From Lachnospira multipara LB2003 (GTDB lineage Bacteria > Bacillota > Clostridia > Lachnospirales > Lachnospiraceae): 64,000 nucleotides of DNA. Position numbers and translations under genes: made by a program. This document shows, one piece after another, positions 17,101-25,999 of the stretch (position 1 is its first letter; each line of letters starts with the position of its first letter). A model generated the notes under the pieces. It saw only the letters and a program-made list of their open reading frames with translations. It searched no databases and was not told the DNA's origin. The stretch covers positions 1-64,000 of the forward strand of contig NZ_JNKW01000005.1 in the NCBI RefSeq assembly GCF_000702205.1, read 5' to 3'.

Positions 17101-19095
17101 TTAGTCCTGCTTTATAGCTACGAACGACAGCTTTCCACCTGTAATAGGTTCATCATCAGCCGCGTAAAATGCATAAACTGTCATTTCGTCATCAATTACT
17201 TTTTTCACTACGTATCTTGTCGACTTCTCAAAATTTTCGTCATATGCTGTGCATAGTCCATTATCGGCCTTCCAGTATACTCTACCATGTGCAGGATATT
17301 TACCGTTTGTCTTATACTTGCCACCCGATTCAAATTCATATTCTTTAGAAGAGCTTATCCATCTCGCAGACCATTTACCAACTAAAGATGTCGCTATTTC
17401 ATCATCTGTCAGCTCTGTATAGCTATCCTTATTTTTTTCAAAATAGTTGTCTTCCTTGCTATAATCCAGCTGATTTATATTGTTTATAACCTCAGCTATA
17501 AGGCACAGCTTCTGGCTATCTTTGTAATCGCCAATCTCGTTGAAAAGTTTTATTGCTTTATCAAGCTTTTGATTATTATAGTAATTTACTGCCTGTTGAT
17601 ACTTTTTCTCCATCTCCTCAGCATTTGTAGTTGCAATATACTCTGAAGCAACGGATTCAAACTCTTCAGAAGTCATACAAACAAATGGCGGTAGCCAGTC
17701 CTTATCTCTTGACTGTAGCTCTGGAACCTCATCAACAATTCTTAAAATATACTCGTATTCCCCAATCTTTATAATTGCTTCTTCATCTGATGCTGATATA
17801 AAACTCCATTCTTTTTCATACGGTTCTTTCCAACCTTGTCGTTCAACGCTGTAATTATGAAAATCTGTCATTTGTCCTTTTTCACTATCAAAGGCAAAAA
17901 CTTCAATTGGCTTTCCATCTACAATCTTGTAATACCTTGTACTTATTAAATACTTCTCATATAGTGCTTCATTCGCTACTTCTTTATCAGCTGCTATTTT
18001 CTTTGAAATAAATGAGCCGATTGTAATAGCAGCTACAATTACAACAGCTGCAATTGCAACTATAATAAATGACTTTTTTCTCTTTTTTGTGTTGGATTCT
18101 TTCGTTAATATGGCAGCTTCTTTTGCTTCCATGAGCTTTTCCGCAGAATCTTTGTAATCGGATATACTTTCAAAAATCTTTATGGCTTCTTGTATTTCAC
18201 CAATGGATGCACCTTCATGAAGTAAGCCTGTAGCCTTTTGGTAACTCTCTCTGTCAGACAAAGGATAATTACCAGAAACAATATCTACCAGAAGTTCATA
18301 TATCTCTTTACACTCGGTCATCGATCTACGCTGTTCGTCAAGGGCTTTACTAGCCATCTCTATAGTTCCGTACGCAGATTTTGAAACCTGGGACATCACA
18401 CCGCTATCATGTACAAGCTCTGTATAAACGCCCCCCTCCTGAAAGCATTCAATTACATTATTGTTGGCATACTTTTTAATTGCAGGATTTCTCTTGAATT
18501 TCTGCGCCATTGAAGACTCGATGATGATTCTATAAACAGACATCTTTCCTGCTGTGATGTATCCCTTTCCACTCATAGATACTTTTTCAGACATGGTAGC
18601 TTTGGTTTGATGAAATCCTCCCATAGCAATACCACCACTTGCAGCCCCAGTAAATATGGTCTTGGATGGATTATAAGAATACGCTAACGCGCCACCATGA
18701 TTGAGTTTTATTTCTGGGACACCTTCCGCTTTTGAGTTATCAGTCGATGTGCTGTATACGCTTCCATCAGGTCTTCTGTATATTTTGAGAATCTCTTCTC
18801 CGCGCGCACCGTCTTTCTTAGCGCTTGATAATGTCACAATGAGATTACCAGTGACACTTTCCCTTTCAATTCGCTTCTTTTCATTTTCCTCATTTTGTTT
18901 TTTTTCAGTTTCAAGCGCATCGAAACATTCCTTCGCCTCAGCAAAAAAATTCTCAATTTTACCGTATTTTAAGCCAAGATCAGTTGCTATCACCTTTGCA
19001 CGAAGACTCTGCTTTTCATCAAACATGTCAGTGTATCCGCTATCAACACATTGTTTATAAAACTCTGCTAGTTTTTGAGTTCTATCATCTGCCAT
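17101..19095 (-). CDS. Large single-pass membrane protein with YKDS repeats, function unknown
   Basis: The 664-residue protein has a cytoplasmic-looking N-terminal part of about 345 residues, one transmembrane helix (about 347-368, 'SFIIVAIAAVVIVAAITIGS') and an extracytoplasmic C-terminal part. Two segments of the pattern 'AIKIFESISDYKDSAEKL' and 'AIKLFNEIGDYKDSQKL' flank the membrane helix; this YKDS unit is a TPR-like repeat common in clostridial surface and sensor proteins. The last 110 residues form a separate small beta domain. GGAGGG precedes the ATG. It follows the HEPN-like gene by 28 nt and is followed by the broken lipoprotein gene. I cannot assign a function. Confidence 0.65.
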   Translation of the reverse strand: MADDRTQKLAEFYKQCVDSGYTDMFDEKQSLRAKVIATDLGLKYGKIENFFAEAKECFDALETEKKQNEENEKKRIERESVTGNLIVTLSSAKKDGARGEEILKIYRRPDGSVYSTSTDNSKAEGVPEIKLNHGGALAYSYNPSKTIFTGAASGGIAMGGFHQTKATMSEKVSMSGKGYITAGKMSVYRIIIESSMAQKFKRNPAIKKYANNNVIECFQEGGVYTELVHDSGVMSQVSKSAYGTIEMASKALDEQRRSMTECKEIYELLVDIVSGNYPLSDRESYQKATGLLHEGASIGEIQEAIKIFESISDYKDSAEKLMEAKEAAILTKESNTKKRKKSFIIVAIAAVVIVAAITIGSFISKKIAADKEVANEALYEKYLISTRYYKIVDGKPIEVFAFDSEKGQMTDFHNYSVERQGWKEPYEKEWSFISASDEEAIIKIGEYEYILRIVDEVPELQSRDKDWLPPFVCMTSEEFESVASEYIATTNAEEMEKKYQQAVNYYNNQKLDKAIKLFNEIGDYKDSQKLCLIAEVINNINQLDYSKEDNYFEKNKDSYTELTDDEIATSLVGKWSARWISSSKEYEFESGGKYKTNGKYPAHGRVYWKADNGLCTAYDENFEKSTRYVVKKVIDDEMTVYAFYAADDEPITGGKLSFVAIKQD

Positions 19096-19123
19096 ATCTT
19101 ACATCCCTCCAATAACTTATTTT

Positions 19124-19387
19124 TTAGGCTCTTCTCAATGATTTTACCTGATTGTCCAAAAATCTTGCCATTTCAAATCCTTCTTCCACATGCTTTTTGT
19201 AGCCATTCCTAAGTTCATCAATGTCCTTATGGAACATGGAATGTACTATCTCATTTCTGTAATTATACCATTTTTCAATCTTTTTCAGGAGGCTTTTCAC
19301 ACCGCTCGCATCAACTGAAACTTTATATACTATCCGTAGAAATTGGATATAATCTGTTTTGTCCTCCGCATCAGATATTTTTGCCAA
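19124..19387 (-). CDS. HEPN-like small protein, possibly 5'-truncated
   Basis: The 87-residue helical protein contains 'YNYRNEIVHSMFH'. This fits the R-x4-H signature of HEPN RNase domains (Arg-Asn-x-x-x-His) found in toxin-antitoxin and abortive-infection proteins. It begins at a TTG without a good ribosome site, and the frame stays open upstream for 19 more codons into the end of the previous gene, so its N-terminus is probably lost or it is fused by a frameshift. HEPN domains usually exceed 100 residues. It sits in the helicase-DUF2290 operon. HEPN assignment rests on one motif and helical character, so it is tentative. Confidence 0.5.
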   Translation of the reverse strand: MAKISDAEDKTDYIQFLRIVYKVSVDASGVKSLLKKIEKWYNYRNEIVHSMFHKDIDELRNGYKKHVEEGFEMARFLDNQVKSLRRA

Positions 19388-19424
19388 GATCTTTCTGATT
19401 ACATATATTTTATCGGAAATATTA

Positions 19425-19841
19425 TCAATCTGCTTTTTGCGCTACGGAACTATACTCATATTCAAACTTAATTACATCTGGAACTGCCTCATAATTGAAC
19501 ATGCAAATACGAGATTGATTTGGGGCCAATACAGTTTTTTCTATTTGTTTCAAAAAATCCTTATTAGCTTCTATATTGAAGCATCCTGTCAAATCTACAT
19601 CATAATCAAATTTTATAAAATGAGCTGCTGAATTCCCAAAGTTTTTTATCACCAAATAATAATAAGGCTTTTCACCTGTAATTATTGATTGTGTATATAT
19701 CGCAATATACGGTCTACTTGTACTCTCAATCATTCTATTGTTTTGCTTAAGAGTTACTATCACGGTTATAACAGATATAGCTGCCAAAGCAAATGATAAA
19801 ATACACAATATTATATTCACAATTACTGCGATATCTTGCAT
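19425..19841 (-). CDS. Membrane-anchored protein with small beta domain
   Basis: From ATG 19841 (GGGGG Shine-Dalgarno upstream) the product is 138 residues: an N-terminal membrane helix 'VIVNIILCILSFALAAISVI', a basic turn, then a beta-rich domain with 'RPYIAIYTQSI' and 'YYLVIKNFGNSAAHFIKFDY'. This pattern is common in small membrane-anchored proteins of Firmicutes mobile islands, but it has no known function. The gene overlaps the end of the DUF2290 gene region by only a few bases when the longer start is used, so translation is coupled. An A5 run near its stop could join it in frame with the downstream HEPN-like sequence by one-base change. Confidence 0.65.
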   Translation of the reverse strand: MQDIAVIVNIILCILSFALAAISVITVIVTLKQNNRMIESTSRPYIAIYTQSIITGEKPYYYLVIKNFGNSAAHFIKFDYDVDLTGCFNIEANKDFLKQIEKTVLAPNQSRICMFNYEAVPDVIKFEYEYSSVAQKAD

Positions 19842-19854
19842 TCTTCTTTTCCCC

Positions 19855-20502
19855 CTATTCAGCATATACCATTTTAAACTTGCTCAATTCATTAGCAGTT
19901 AATTTTATATCTTTTTCATACTGACAATCTATTTTTTGCAAGCATTCATCATTTAAATGATATATATATTTAAATATTAAATATAAGAATTCATATGGAT
20001 ATACCACATGCTTGAAAGGCAATCTTATACTATACTCGAAAACCCCAATATGCATATGCACTAGAGAATGATGATATTCTTGGTTTCCTTTTACATCATA
20101 ATCAATTCTAATATAATTGCTTATCCTTTTCGCAAATAATTCATCCGAAATATCCGCATCTTCCTCCTCATACTCAAATTCCATACCATCTCGATATAAA
20201 TCAAATTTATAGTTTGGCAAAAAAGAAAGATTATGCTTAATTATATCTCCATTATCATCAAAAATATAACTCATAGCAATCATAGAATCATCAAGTAAAG
20301 ACATTGTGTACTTTTCATTCCTCAGTGTACTATCAAACAATTCTTTATAGTTATGATATTTAAAATGATCTGTATTAATCCCAACTTCATATTCTGTCGA
20401 CTTATAATTAGCAACAATATTGATAATATCTATATCCTTTACCAAATCGTTCATTAGCAAAAATTGTTCTGATACAATTTTAAATTCACTTTTATTGGTC
20501 AT
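19855..20502 (-). CDS. DUF2290 family protein
   Basis: From ATG 20502 the product is 215 residues. The C-terminal half carries what I recall as DUF2290 features: 'YIRIDYDVKGNQEYHHSLVH', then 'MHIGVFEYSIRLPF' and 'VVYPYEFLYLIFKYIY'. The ATG overlaps the stop of the helicase gene (ATGACCAATAA), and a GGAAAAGAG ribosome site lies upstream, so the two proteins are made together. DUF2290 has no established biochemical role. Its tight coupling to a UvrD-like helicase on a restriction-bearing element suggests a two-component nucleic-acid defence module; that role is inference. Confidence 0.7.
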   Translation of the reverse strand: MTNKSEFKIVSEQFLLMNDLVKDIDIINIVANYKSTEYEVGINTDHFKYHNYKELFDSTLRNEKYTMSLLDDSMIAMSYIFDDNGDIIKHNLSFLPNYKFDLYRDGMEFEYEEEDADISDELFAKRISNYIRIDYDVKGNQEYHHSLVHMHIGVFEYSIRLPFKHVVYPYEFLYLIFKYIYHLNDECLQKIDCQYEKDIKLTANELSKFKMVYAE

Positions 20503-22510
20503 CTGTACTCTTTTCCAGATGTTCAATTAACTCTCTTATATTAGAAACACCTAATTGTTCTTTTAATACTTCAATTATTACTGATGAATCATCACCAACA
20601 TCCTTATATACCTTTTGTACAGCATCCATCTTTTCAGATTCAATTTTTGCTATTGATTGCATTTGTTTAAGCTTTTCTCGTGTTGGATATGTAAATGCTA
20701 ACTTATAACCATTTTTCTTTACTTCTTCGTATTCATCGCAAAAAGAAGTCATAACATCACCCGTAACGCCATAAACATATGTTTTAAATTTTGCCCTTGT
20801 CATTGCCGTAAACAATCTATTTCTTGAATATGTAGCCATATTACTCATTTTATGAGCATTTACTACAAATACAATATTGGCTTCATTACCTTTAGCTCTG
20901 AAAATAGTTGTGTATGTAATACTACCGTTTCTTTTAAACTTCAGGGCATTATCTTTATTTACAAGATGCGATTGTATCTCATCATCTTCACCACAAACAT
21001 TTCTCAATTCACCTCTAAATTCCGTAAAATTATCTTGTAATTTTAAACCGGACAGATCAATCACTAATACATCCTCTGGTAGTATATCCTCCTCATTCAC
21101 TAATCTTTTTATTTCCTTTGCAACATGCGCATATTGATCCTTCTCTTCGTCAACCGCAATTAACTCAACACATTTGTCCGGCTTATAATCTATAACATCC
21201 CTTCTATCTAACACAACCGGCGAACCAAATCCCAACGTTCCTTCAACGGTTTTATATCCTACTGCATTCCAAATAGAATAATCCTCCATCATATTTACTA
21301 TATCGGGATTTCCATCCTTATCTTTTTTATAAATTCCTAATCCTAAAGCATGAGCTGTTACCAATATTTCCTTTGGCGTTCTATAACATACACTTAAGTC
21401 AACATCTTCACACTTTTCGCTTCCAAAAATCTCACTCTTAGCCGGAATCGCTGTTGAACTATTCAAGCTCTGAAGTTCATCATACGCATATATAATTTTT
21501 CCTGTATACCTAAGCGATTTTTTTGCCATAATGAAAAATGGTAATTTAAAATCCTGTGCCTCATCTATAAAAATGTAATCATACAATGGAACCAATCCCT
21601 GTTTTTCTGTTTTTTCAAGTACTTCATTACATACAGCTGCAAATCTATCATCAGTTCCACCTTTTAATAAATACGCCCCTTGATAATTTCTACATTTTAC
21701 ATCGTTTTTTTCGCATATTTCAGAGTAGAAGCCTTTCATTTCACTTCCTCCCCACGAATGTAAAATATGAATTTTGGACATATCTGGCTCTTTGTATTTC
21801 TCAAAGTCTTTATAATAGAGTTTAAACAATTCCTTTACATACTGTTTAAGAGACTTTGTATAAAAAACATACGCTAATTCAAGTTCCGGATGTTTAAAAT
21901 GTTCATAAGCCATTTTCTTTACAAGCAGTATGGTTTTCCCACTTCCTGCCAGACCTCTTATACGCATATGAGAACTAATACTGTTGTATATTCCATTAAA
22001 CTGATTCTGATCCAACATATTCATATCGTTCGTTCTCTTTTTTATAACCGAACCAAGTGAATCTTCTTTTTTTAATGACCTATCATCTTTACCATTTAAC
22101 CCATAGAAATTCTGTATAATTCCATTTGTTTCTTTGTAAACTTGAATCGTGAATAATGGTTTAAGATCTAATTTTTCCTTGATTTTCGACAAATCACCTA
22201 ACCTAACACCTTCATATACAGCATTACCTTCAAAATACAAAGGACTAAGAGATTTACTAGACATTATAATTTTCATAAAATGTCTATTATATACCATTGC
22301 TTCTTCATCCGACTCATATAATCCTATTATGCCATTTCTAGACACAATACATGATTTCATAACATTTGTACTGCCATCCATTTCAATAATTGGATATCCA
22401 TAGTATAAAGCAATTTCTTCATCCGAGTACTGGGTCAACAAATCCTTTACTTTTTCAATTTGATCAATAACTTCTTGTGATAAGCCATTGTATTCTCCAT
22501 AAATTCGCAT
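20492..22510 (-). CDS. Superfamily I (UvrD-like) ATP-dependent helicase
   Basis: The 672-residue protein has an N-terminal region of about 170 residues that could be a nuclease-like or recognition domain, then SF1 helicase motifs. These are Walker A 'RGLAGSGKTILLVKKMA' (about residues 186-202), Walker B 'DYIFIDEAQDF' (about 315-325), a motif III/IV-type segment 'VCYRTPKEI', and the C-terminal 'RNRLFTAMTRAKFKTYVYG'. These place it with UvrD/Rep-like and phage-defence helicases. It starts 20 nt after hsdS and overlaps DUF2290, so it belongs to the same transcript as the type I system. The N-terminal domain has no motif I can name. Confidence 0.82.
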   Translation of the reverse strand: MRIYGEYNGLSQEVIDQIEKVKDLLTQYSDEEIALYYGYPIIEMDGSTNVMKSCIVSRNGIIGLYESDEEAMVYNRHFMKIIMSSKSLSPLYFEGNAVYEGVRLGDLSKIKEKLDLKPLFTIQVYKETNGIIQNFYGLNGKDDRSLKKEDSLGSVIKKRTNDMNMLDQNQFNGIYNSISSHMRIRGLAGSGKTILLVKKMAYEHFKHPELELAYVFYTKSLKQYVKELFKLYYKDFEKYKEPDMSKIHILHSWGGSEMKGFYSEICEKNDVKCRNYQGAYLLKGGTDDRFAAVCNEVLEKTEKQGLVPLYDYIFIDEAQDFKLPFFIMAKKSLRYTGKIIYAYDELQSLNSSTAIPAKSEIFGSEKCEDVDLSVCYRTPKEILVTAHALGLGIYKKDKDGNPDIVNMMEDYSIWNAVGYKTVEGTLGFGSPVVLDRRDVIDYKPDKCVELIAVDEEKDQYAHVAKEIKRLVNEEDILPEDVLVIDLSGLKLQDNFTEFRGELRNVCGEDDEIQSHLVNKDNALKFKRNGSITYTTIFRAKGNEANIVFVVNAHKMSNMATYSRNRLFTAMTRAKFKTYVYGVTGDVMTSFCDEYEEVKKNGYKLAFTYPTREKLKQMQSIAKIESEKMDAVQKVYKDVGDDSSVIIEVLKEQLGVSNIRELIEHLEKSTDDQ

Positions 22511-22529
22511 GTTTTACATTTCTCCTCAC

Positions 22530-23990
22530 TTATAGTTTTTCGCAAAAGGGTAATAATTCCTCTATCTTATCAACAATACGCCGTTGCTCTTTAACCGGAG
22601 GTACTGGAATTACCAGATTAATAATAGCCGCCTGAAATAGATTCGCTTGAGCTGTTTGCTTGGTTTTTTCCCTAATTTGCATCTGAACACACTCAGATTG
22701 AATCGCATACATTAAGTATTTTGAGTCTATCAAAATAGGCGAAATCATTGCAGCACTTCGAACCATAACATATTTATTTTTATCTCTTATGCAAGTACAT
22801 CTTCCTACACTTCCAGAACACGATAACAAAATGTCACCCTCTTGGGGGTTACATCGCATTGATATTCTTTTATATTCTTCCTCGTCAACATAATCAACAT
22901 CATCTAGCCTGATAGATCCATTTAAAACATTCCTTGCTGATAATAAATAATATCCGCAAAACTTCTTCACTCTATGTGGGGTTTTATGTTCTCCATCTGT
23001 AACTTTAGATGATAATTCCCCTACCTTTATCCATTTCCATGAATCTGGTATATCAAATGGTATATCAAAATCAGAAATATCTTCTAATTTTTTCTCCTTC
23101 TTAATCTTTCCTTCGTTTAATAGTTTTTGTTTTTCTTCTTGTATCTGCTGATATAATTCTTCAGCCGTTCCTTCTTCCAGTCTCTGCTCCACCAATTTGC
23201 CTTGAACAGCATACTGAAGGATAGACTTCTTCATATCCTCCGGGAACTTAGCATTAAACTGTTCCAGCTTCTCATAAACCTCGGCATAGCGGTCAACAAA
23301 TGGCAAGACCTCTTTCAATCTATTGATAATTCGAGTCATTTCAGCCTCTGGGGGAAGAGGAATAAAGAACCCATTAATTGTGTCCATTGAAATGTTATCA
23401 TTTGTAGAATTTTTACTTAGTTGTATTACATTTTGTGTTATTGGTGAAAGAATAACATAATTGACATATTCATTTATATCGCATAGACACTTTATCGTTG
23501 CAACACGCTGGTTGGTCATCATCTTCTCAGGCAATTTCTCAACAAAATAGCTCTTTCCAACTGTTCCTCCGGTCATACATAAGAGAATGTCCTTTTCGCC
23601 TAATAGGTACGACTTTAAATCATCTGAATATGGGTGTCTGACTATCTTTGTATTAATAAAACCCTCTTCATTAAAATCTGATATCCTTACAACACGAACT
23701 CCATCTGTCGTATAATTGGTACTCTTAAAGGCATATCCACCATTTATATATGCAACATCTCTTAAATATACCCACTTCCAGCTCTCCGGAATATCGAAAG
23801 GATATTCATCAGCAGATATTTCTTCATTGGTTTTATTTTTTTTGATTATACCGACCTTAATCAACTGTTGTTTTTCATGCTGTATACGCTGATAAAACTC
23901 ATCCGCAGTGCCATCTTCTGTCTTCTGTTCTACCAATTTGCCCTGAATGGCACATTGTAAAATACTTGCCTTTAATTGTTCAGGTGTCAT
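22530..23990 (-). CDS. hsdS: Type I restriction-modification specificity subunit HsdS
   Basis: The 486-residue protein has the classic duplicated HsdS layout. A conserved block ('ILQCAIQGKLVEQKTEDGTA' then 'IPESWKWVYLRDV') begins the first target recognition domain, and a near-copy ('ILQYAVQGKLVEQRLEEGTA' then 'IPDSWKWIKVGEL') begins the second at about residue 255. Each domain ends with a 'PLPPEAEMTRI'/'PVPPVKEQRRI' coiled-coil lead-in. The two domains determine the split DNA recognition sequence for both methylation and cleavage. The gene overlaps hsdM by 4 nt. The recognition sequence cannot be predicted by eye. Confidence 0.93.
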   Translation of the reverse strand: MTPEQLKASILQCAIQGKLVEQKTEDGTADEFYQRIQHEKQQLIKVGIIKKNKTNEEISADEYPFDIPESWKWVYLRDVAYINGGYAFKSTNYTTDGVRVVRISDFNEEGFINTKIVRHPYSDDLKSYLLGEKDILLCMTGGTVGKSYFVEKLPEKMMTNQRVATIKCLCDINEYVNYVILSPITQNVIQLSKNSTNDNISMDTINGFFIPLPPEAEMTRIINRLKEVLPFVDRYAEVYEKLEQFNAKFPEDMKKSILQYAVQGKLVEQRLEEGTAEELYQQIQEEKQKLLNEGKIKKEKKLEDISDFDIPFDIPDSWKWIKVGELSSKVTDGEHKTPHRVKKFCGYYLLSARNVLNGSIRLDDVDYVDEEEYKRISMRCNPQEGDILLSCSGSVGRCTCIRDKNKYVMVRSAAMISPILIDSKYLMYAIQSECVQMQIREKTKQTAQANLFQAAIINLVIPVPPVKEQRRIVDKIEELLPFCEKL

Positions 23991-25468
23991 TCTACAGCAC
24001 CTCCCGTAAGTAAGGCTTCAAGTTCAGCAAGAACCTTGTCTATTTCGGCATTAAGAGTAGTCCTCTTTTCCTGATAATTTCTAATAGTATCAAGAGGATC
24101 AAGAACTTCTTCTTCCTCATGAGGGAATCCACAAAGATCAATATTACATCCCTGATCCTTCACAAGAAAATCTGTTGAATACTTCTTTGCCTTCGGTCCA
24201 TCTTCAAGTTCAATTTCTTTTCTGTCATTCCACCAAGCTATTACATCATCGAAATGCTTCAGCTCCATTGGCTTCGTCTTTGAGAAATGCTTTCTGTCAG
24301 AAGGCATATCGACTCTATAAAACCATGTTTCGCCCGTCGGTTTAGTATTATCAAAGAACAGAAGGTTCGTTGATATGGATGTATACGGACTAAATACGGA
24401 TCCCGGCAATCTGATAACGGTATGCAGATTAAACTCTGTAAGAAGTTTTGTCTTTATCGCTACTTTTGCATTATCAAGACCAAATAGGAATCCATCAGGA
24501 ACAACAACCGCAGCTCTGCCGTTCTTCTTCAGACGGTACATGATAACTGACATAAAGAGATCCGCTGTCTCAGATGAAGCCAGGTCATCCGGAAAGAATC
24601 CCTGAATTGACTTATCCTCATGACCACCGTAAGGAGGATTCATCATAATAACATCAAACTTGTCATCGTCTGTATAATCAAGAAGGTTATGCTTCAGAGA
24701 GTTCATGTGATAGATATTCGGCACTTCTATATCATGCAGGAGCATATTGGTAACACAAAGAAGGTAAGGGAAAGGTTTCTTTTCAATACCATAGATACTG
24801 TCATCAAACTGCTTCTGTGCAGCTGTATCCTTTACTTGCTTCTGTAACTGCCCGAGCCATGATGTAATAAAGCCTCCTGTACCACATGCAAAATCAGCCA
24901 TCTTCTCACCAAGTTTAGGCTGTATCATAAGAGCCATAAAATCTGTTACGGCACGGGGAGTGTAGAACTCACCGGAAGATCCGGCAGCCTGTAAGTCACG
25001 AAGAATCTCTTCATAAACAAAACCAAAAGCGTGACTTTCCTTCACATCATCAAATTCAATCTCATCAATAATATCAATGACCTGACGAAGATATACACCG
25101 TCCTTCATATAGTTGTTGGCATCCTCAAAGGTAGACTTTACAATAGCCTTCTTTACAGGAGTATCCGGTGTTACATCTAAATCCTTTAATGTTGGGAAAA
25201 GCGTATTGTTAACAAAGTTCAGTAACGTATCTCCCGTCATCGCATGACCATTATCATCTACCTGCGCCCAATTACGCCATCTACATTCTTCCGGAATAAT
25301 AGATGTATAATAATCCTCATTCAGTTCCCAATCATCTTCCTTAGCATCATATACCTTCAAAAAAAGCATCCATACCATCTGCTCAATTCTCTGCGCATCT
25401 CCGTTAATACCCGCATCCATACGCATAACATCTCTTATTCTTTTTATAAAGCCTGACTGCATTGCCAC
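23987..25468 (-). CDS. hsdM: Type I restriction-modification DNA methyltransferase HsdM
   Basis: The 493-residue protein has an N-terminal helical domain ('RRIRDVMRMD'-type start, then 'YLRQVIDIIDEIEF'), and an N6-adenine methyltransferase domain. That domain carries the AdoMet site 'ADFACGTGGF' (about residue 200) and the catalytic 'NPPYGG' (about 278). A C-terminal coiled coil binds HsdS. HsdM2S methylates adenine in the recognition sequence and joins HsdR for restriction. The gene is preceded by a small membrane-protein gene and overlaps hsdS by 4 nt. Length is typical. Confidence 0.94.
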   Translation of the reverse strand: MAMQSGFIKRIRDVMRMDAGINGDAQRIEQMVWMLFLKVYDAKEDDWELNEDYYTSIIPEECRWRNWAQVDDNGHAMTGDTLLNFVNNTLFPTLKDLDVTPDTPVKKAIVKSTFEDANNYMKDGVYLRQVIDIIDEIEFDDVKESHAFGFVYEEILRDLQAAGSSGEFYTPRAVTDFMALMIQPKLGEKMADFACGTGGFITSWLGQLQKQVKDTAAQKQFDDSIYGIEKKPFPYLLCVTNMLLHDIEVPNIYHMNSLKHNLLDYTDDDKFDVIMMNPPYGGHEDKSIQGFFPDDLASSETADLFMSVIMYRLKKNGRAAVVVPDGFLFGLDNAKVAIKTKLLTEFNLHTVIRLPGSVFSPYTSISTNLLFFDNTKPTGETWFYRVDMPSDRKHFSKTKPMELKHFDDVIAWWNDRKEIELEDGPKAKKYSTDFLVKDQGCNIDLCGFPHEEEEVLDPLDTIRNYQEKRTTLNAEIDKVLAELEALLTGGAVE

Positions 25469-25491
25469 TTTTTAATTACCTCTTTTCGCAT

Positions 25492-25998
25492 TTATACTAT
25501 ATCGTTATTATCTAATTGAGACATTTCTGAATTTCCACCTAACACTGTCGCTAAAGTCAGAATTCCCACACCAATAACAGTTAAAACACCACCCGCTACC
25601 TTTAATCGATACATGCGCATTTCCTTATTTGCAGCAGACAATTTATCCTGAAGTTTATCCAATCGATCCATAATCTGAAATTTCTCTTCAAGCGTTAGTT
25701 CATTTTCATCTAGCATTTTTATTAGTTGCTGATTCTCAGCATCAATCATTGCAATAAGTGCATCATGATTCTTATCACCACTTTTAATCACATTCTCAGC
25801 AATTTCCTTATACTGAGCGACACCATCTTTTACTGCATTGGCAAAATTAGGAAACTGCTCTAATGCCTTTTTTGCCACTTCCGGATCCATTTTCTGAATA
25901 GATGAGGCAAAGCGCATTACCGTATCTTTACTAAGATGTCTAAAATCTTCTATCTTTAGTTGTTTTAAAACCTTTTTTTCCGAAATTGTTCTACTCAT
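25492..25998 (-). CDS. Small tail-anchored membrane protein between hsdR and hsdM
   Basis: From ATG 25998 (GAGGTGG ribosome site inside the end of hsdR) the product is 168 residues. The first about 125 are charged helix with coiled-coil character ('EEKFQIMDRLDKLQDKLSAA'), and one hydrophobic helix near the C-terminus ('VAGGVLTVIGVGILTLATVL') would anchor it to the membrane. I recognise no family. Its position inside a type I operon, between the nuclease and methylase genes and with translational coupling to hsdR, suggests a functional link such as regulating or localising the complex, but nothing in the sequence shows what it does. Confidence 0.65.
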   Translation of the reverse strand: MSRTISEKKVLKQLKIEDFRHLSKDTVMRFASSIQKMDPEVAKKALEQFPNFANAVKDGVAQYKEIAENVIKSGDKNHDALIAMIDAENQQLIKMLDENELTLEEKFQIMDRLDKLQDKLSAANKEMRMYRLKVAGGVLTVIGVGILTLATVLGGNSEMSQLDNNDIV

Positions 25999-25999
25999 C

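Noticed and set aside
22530-23990. An inverting hsdS shufflon driven by the element recombinases
   Set aside because: Only one hsdS gene and no inverted partial copies are present in the window; the duplicated blocks are normal HsdS repeats in direct orientation.
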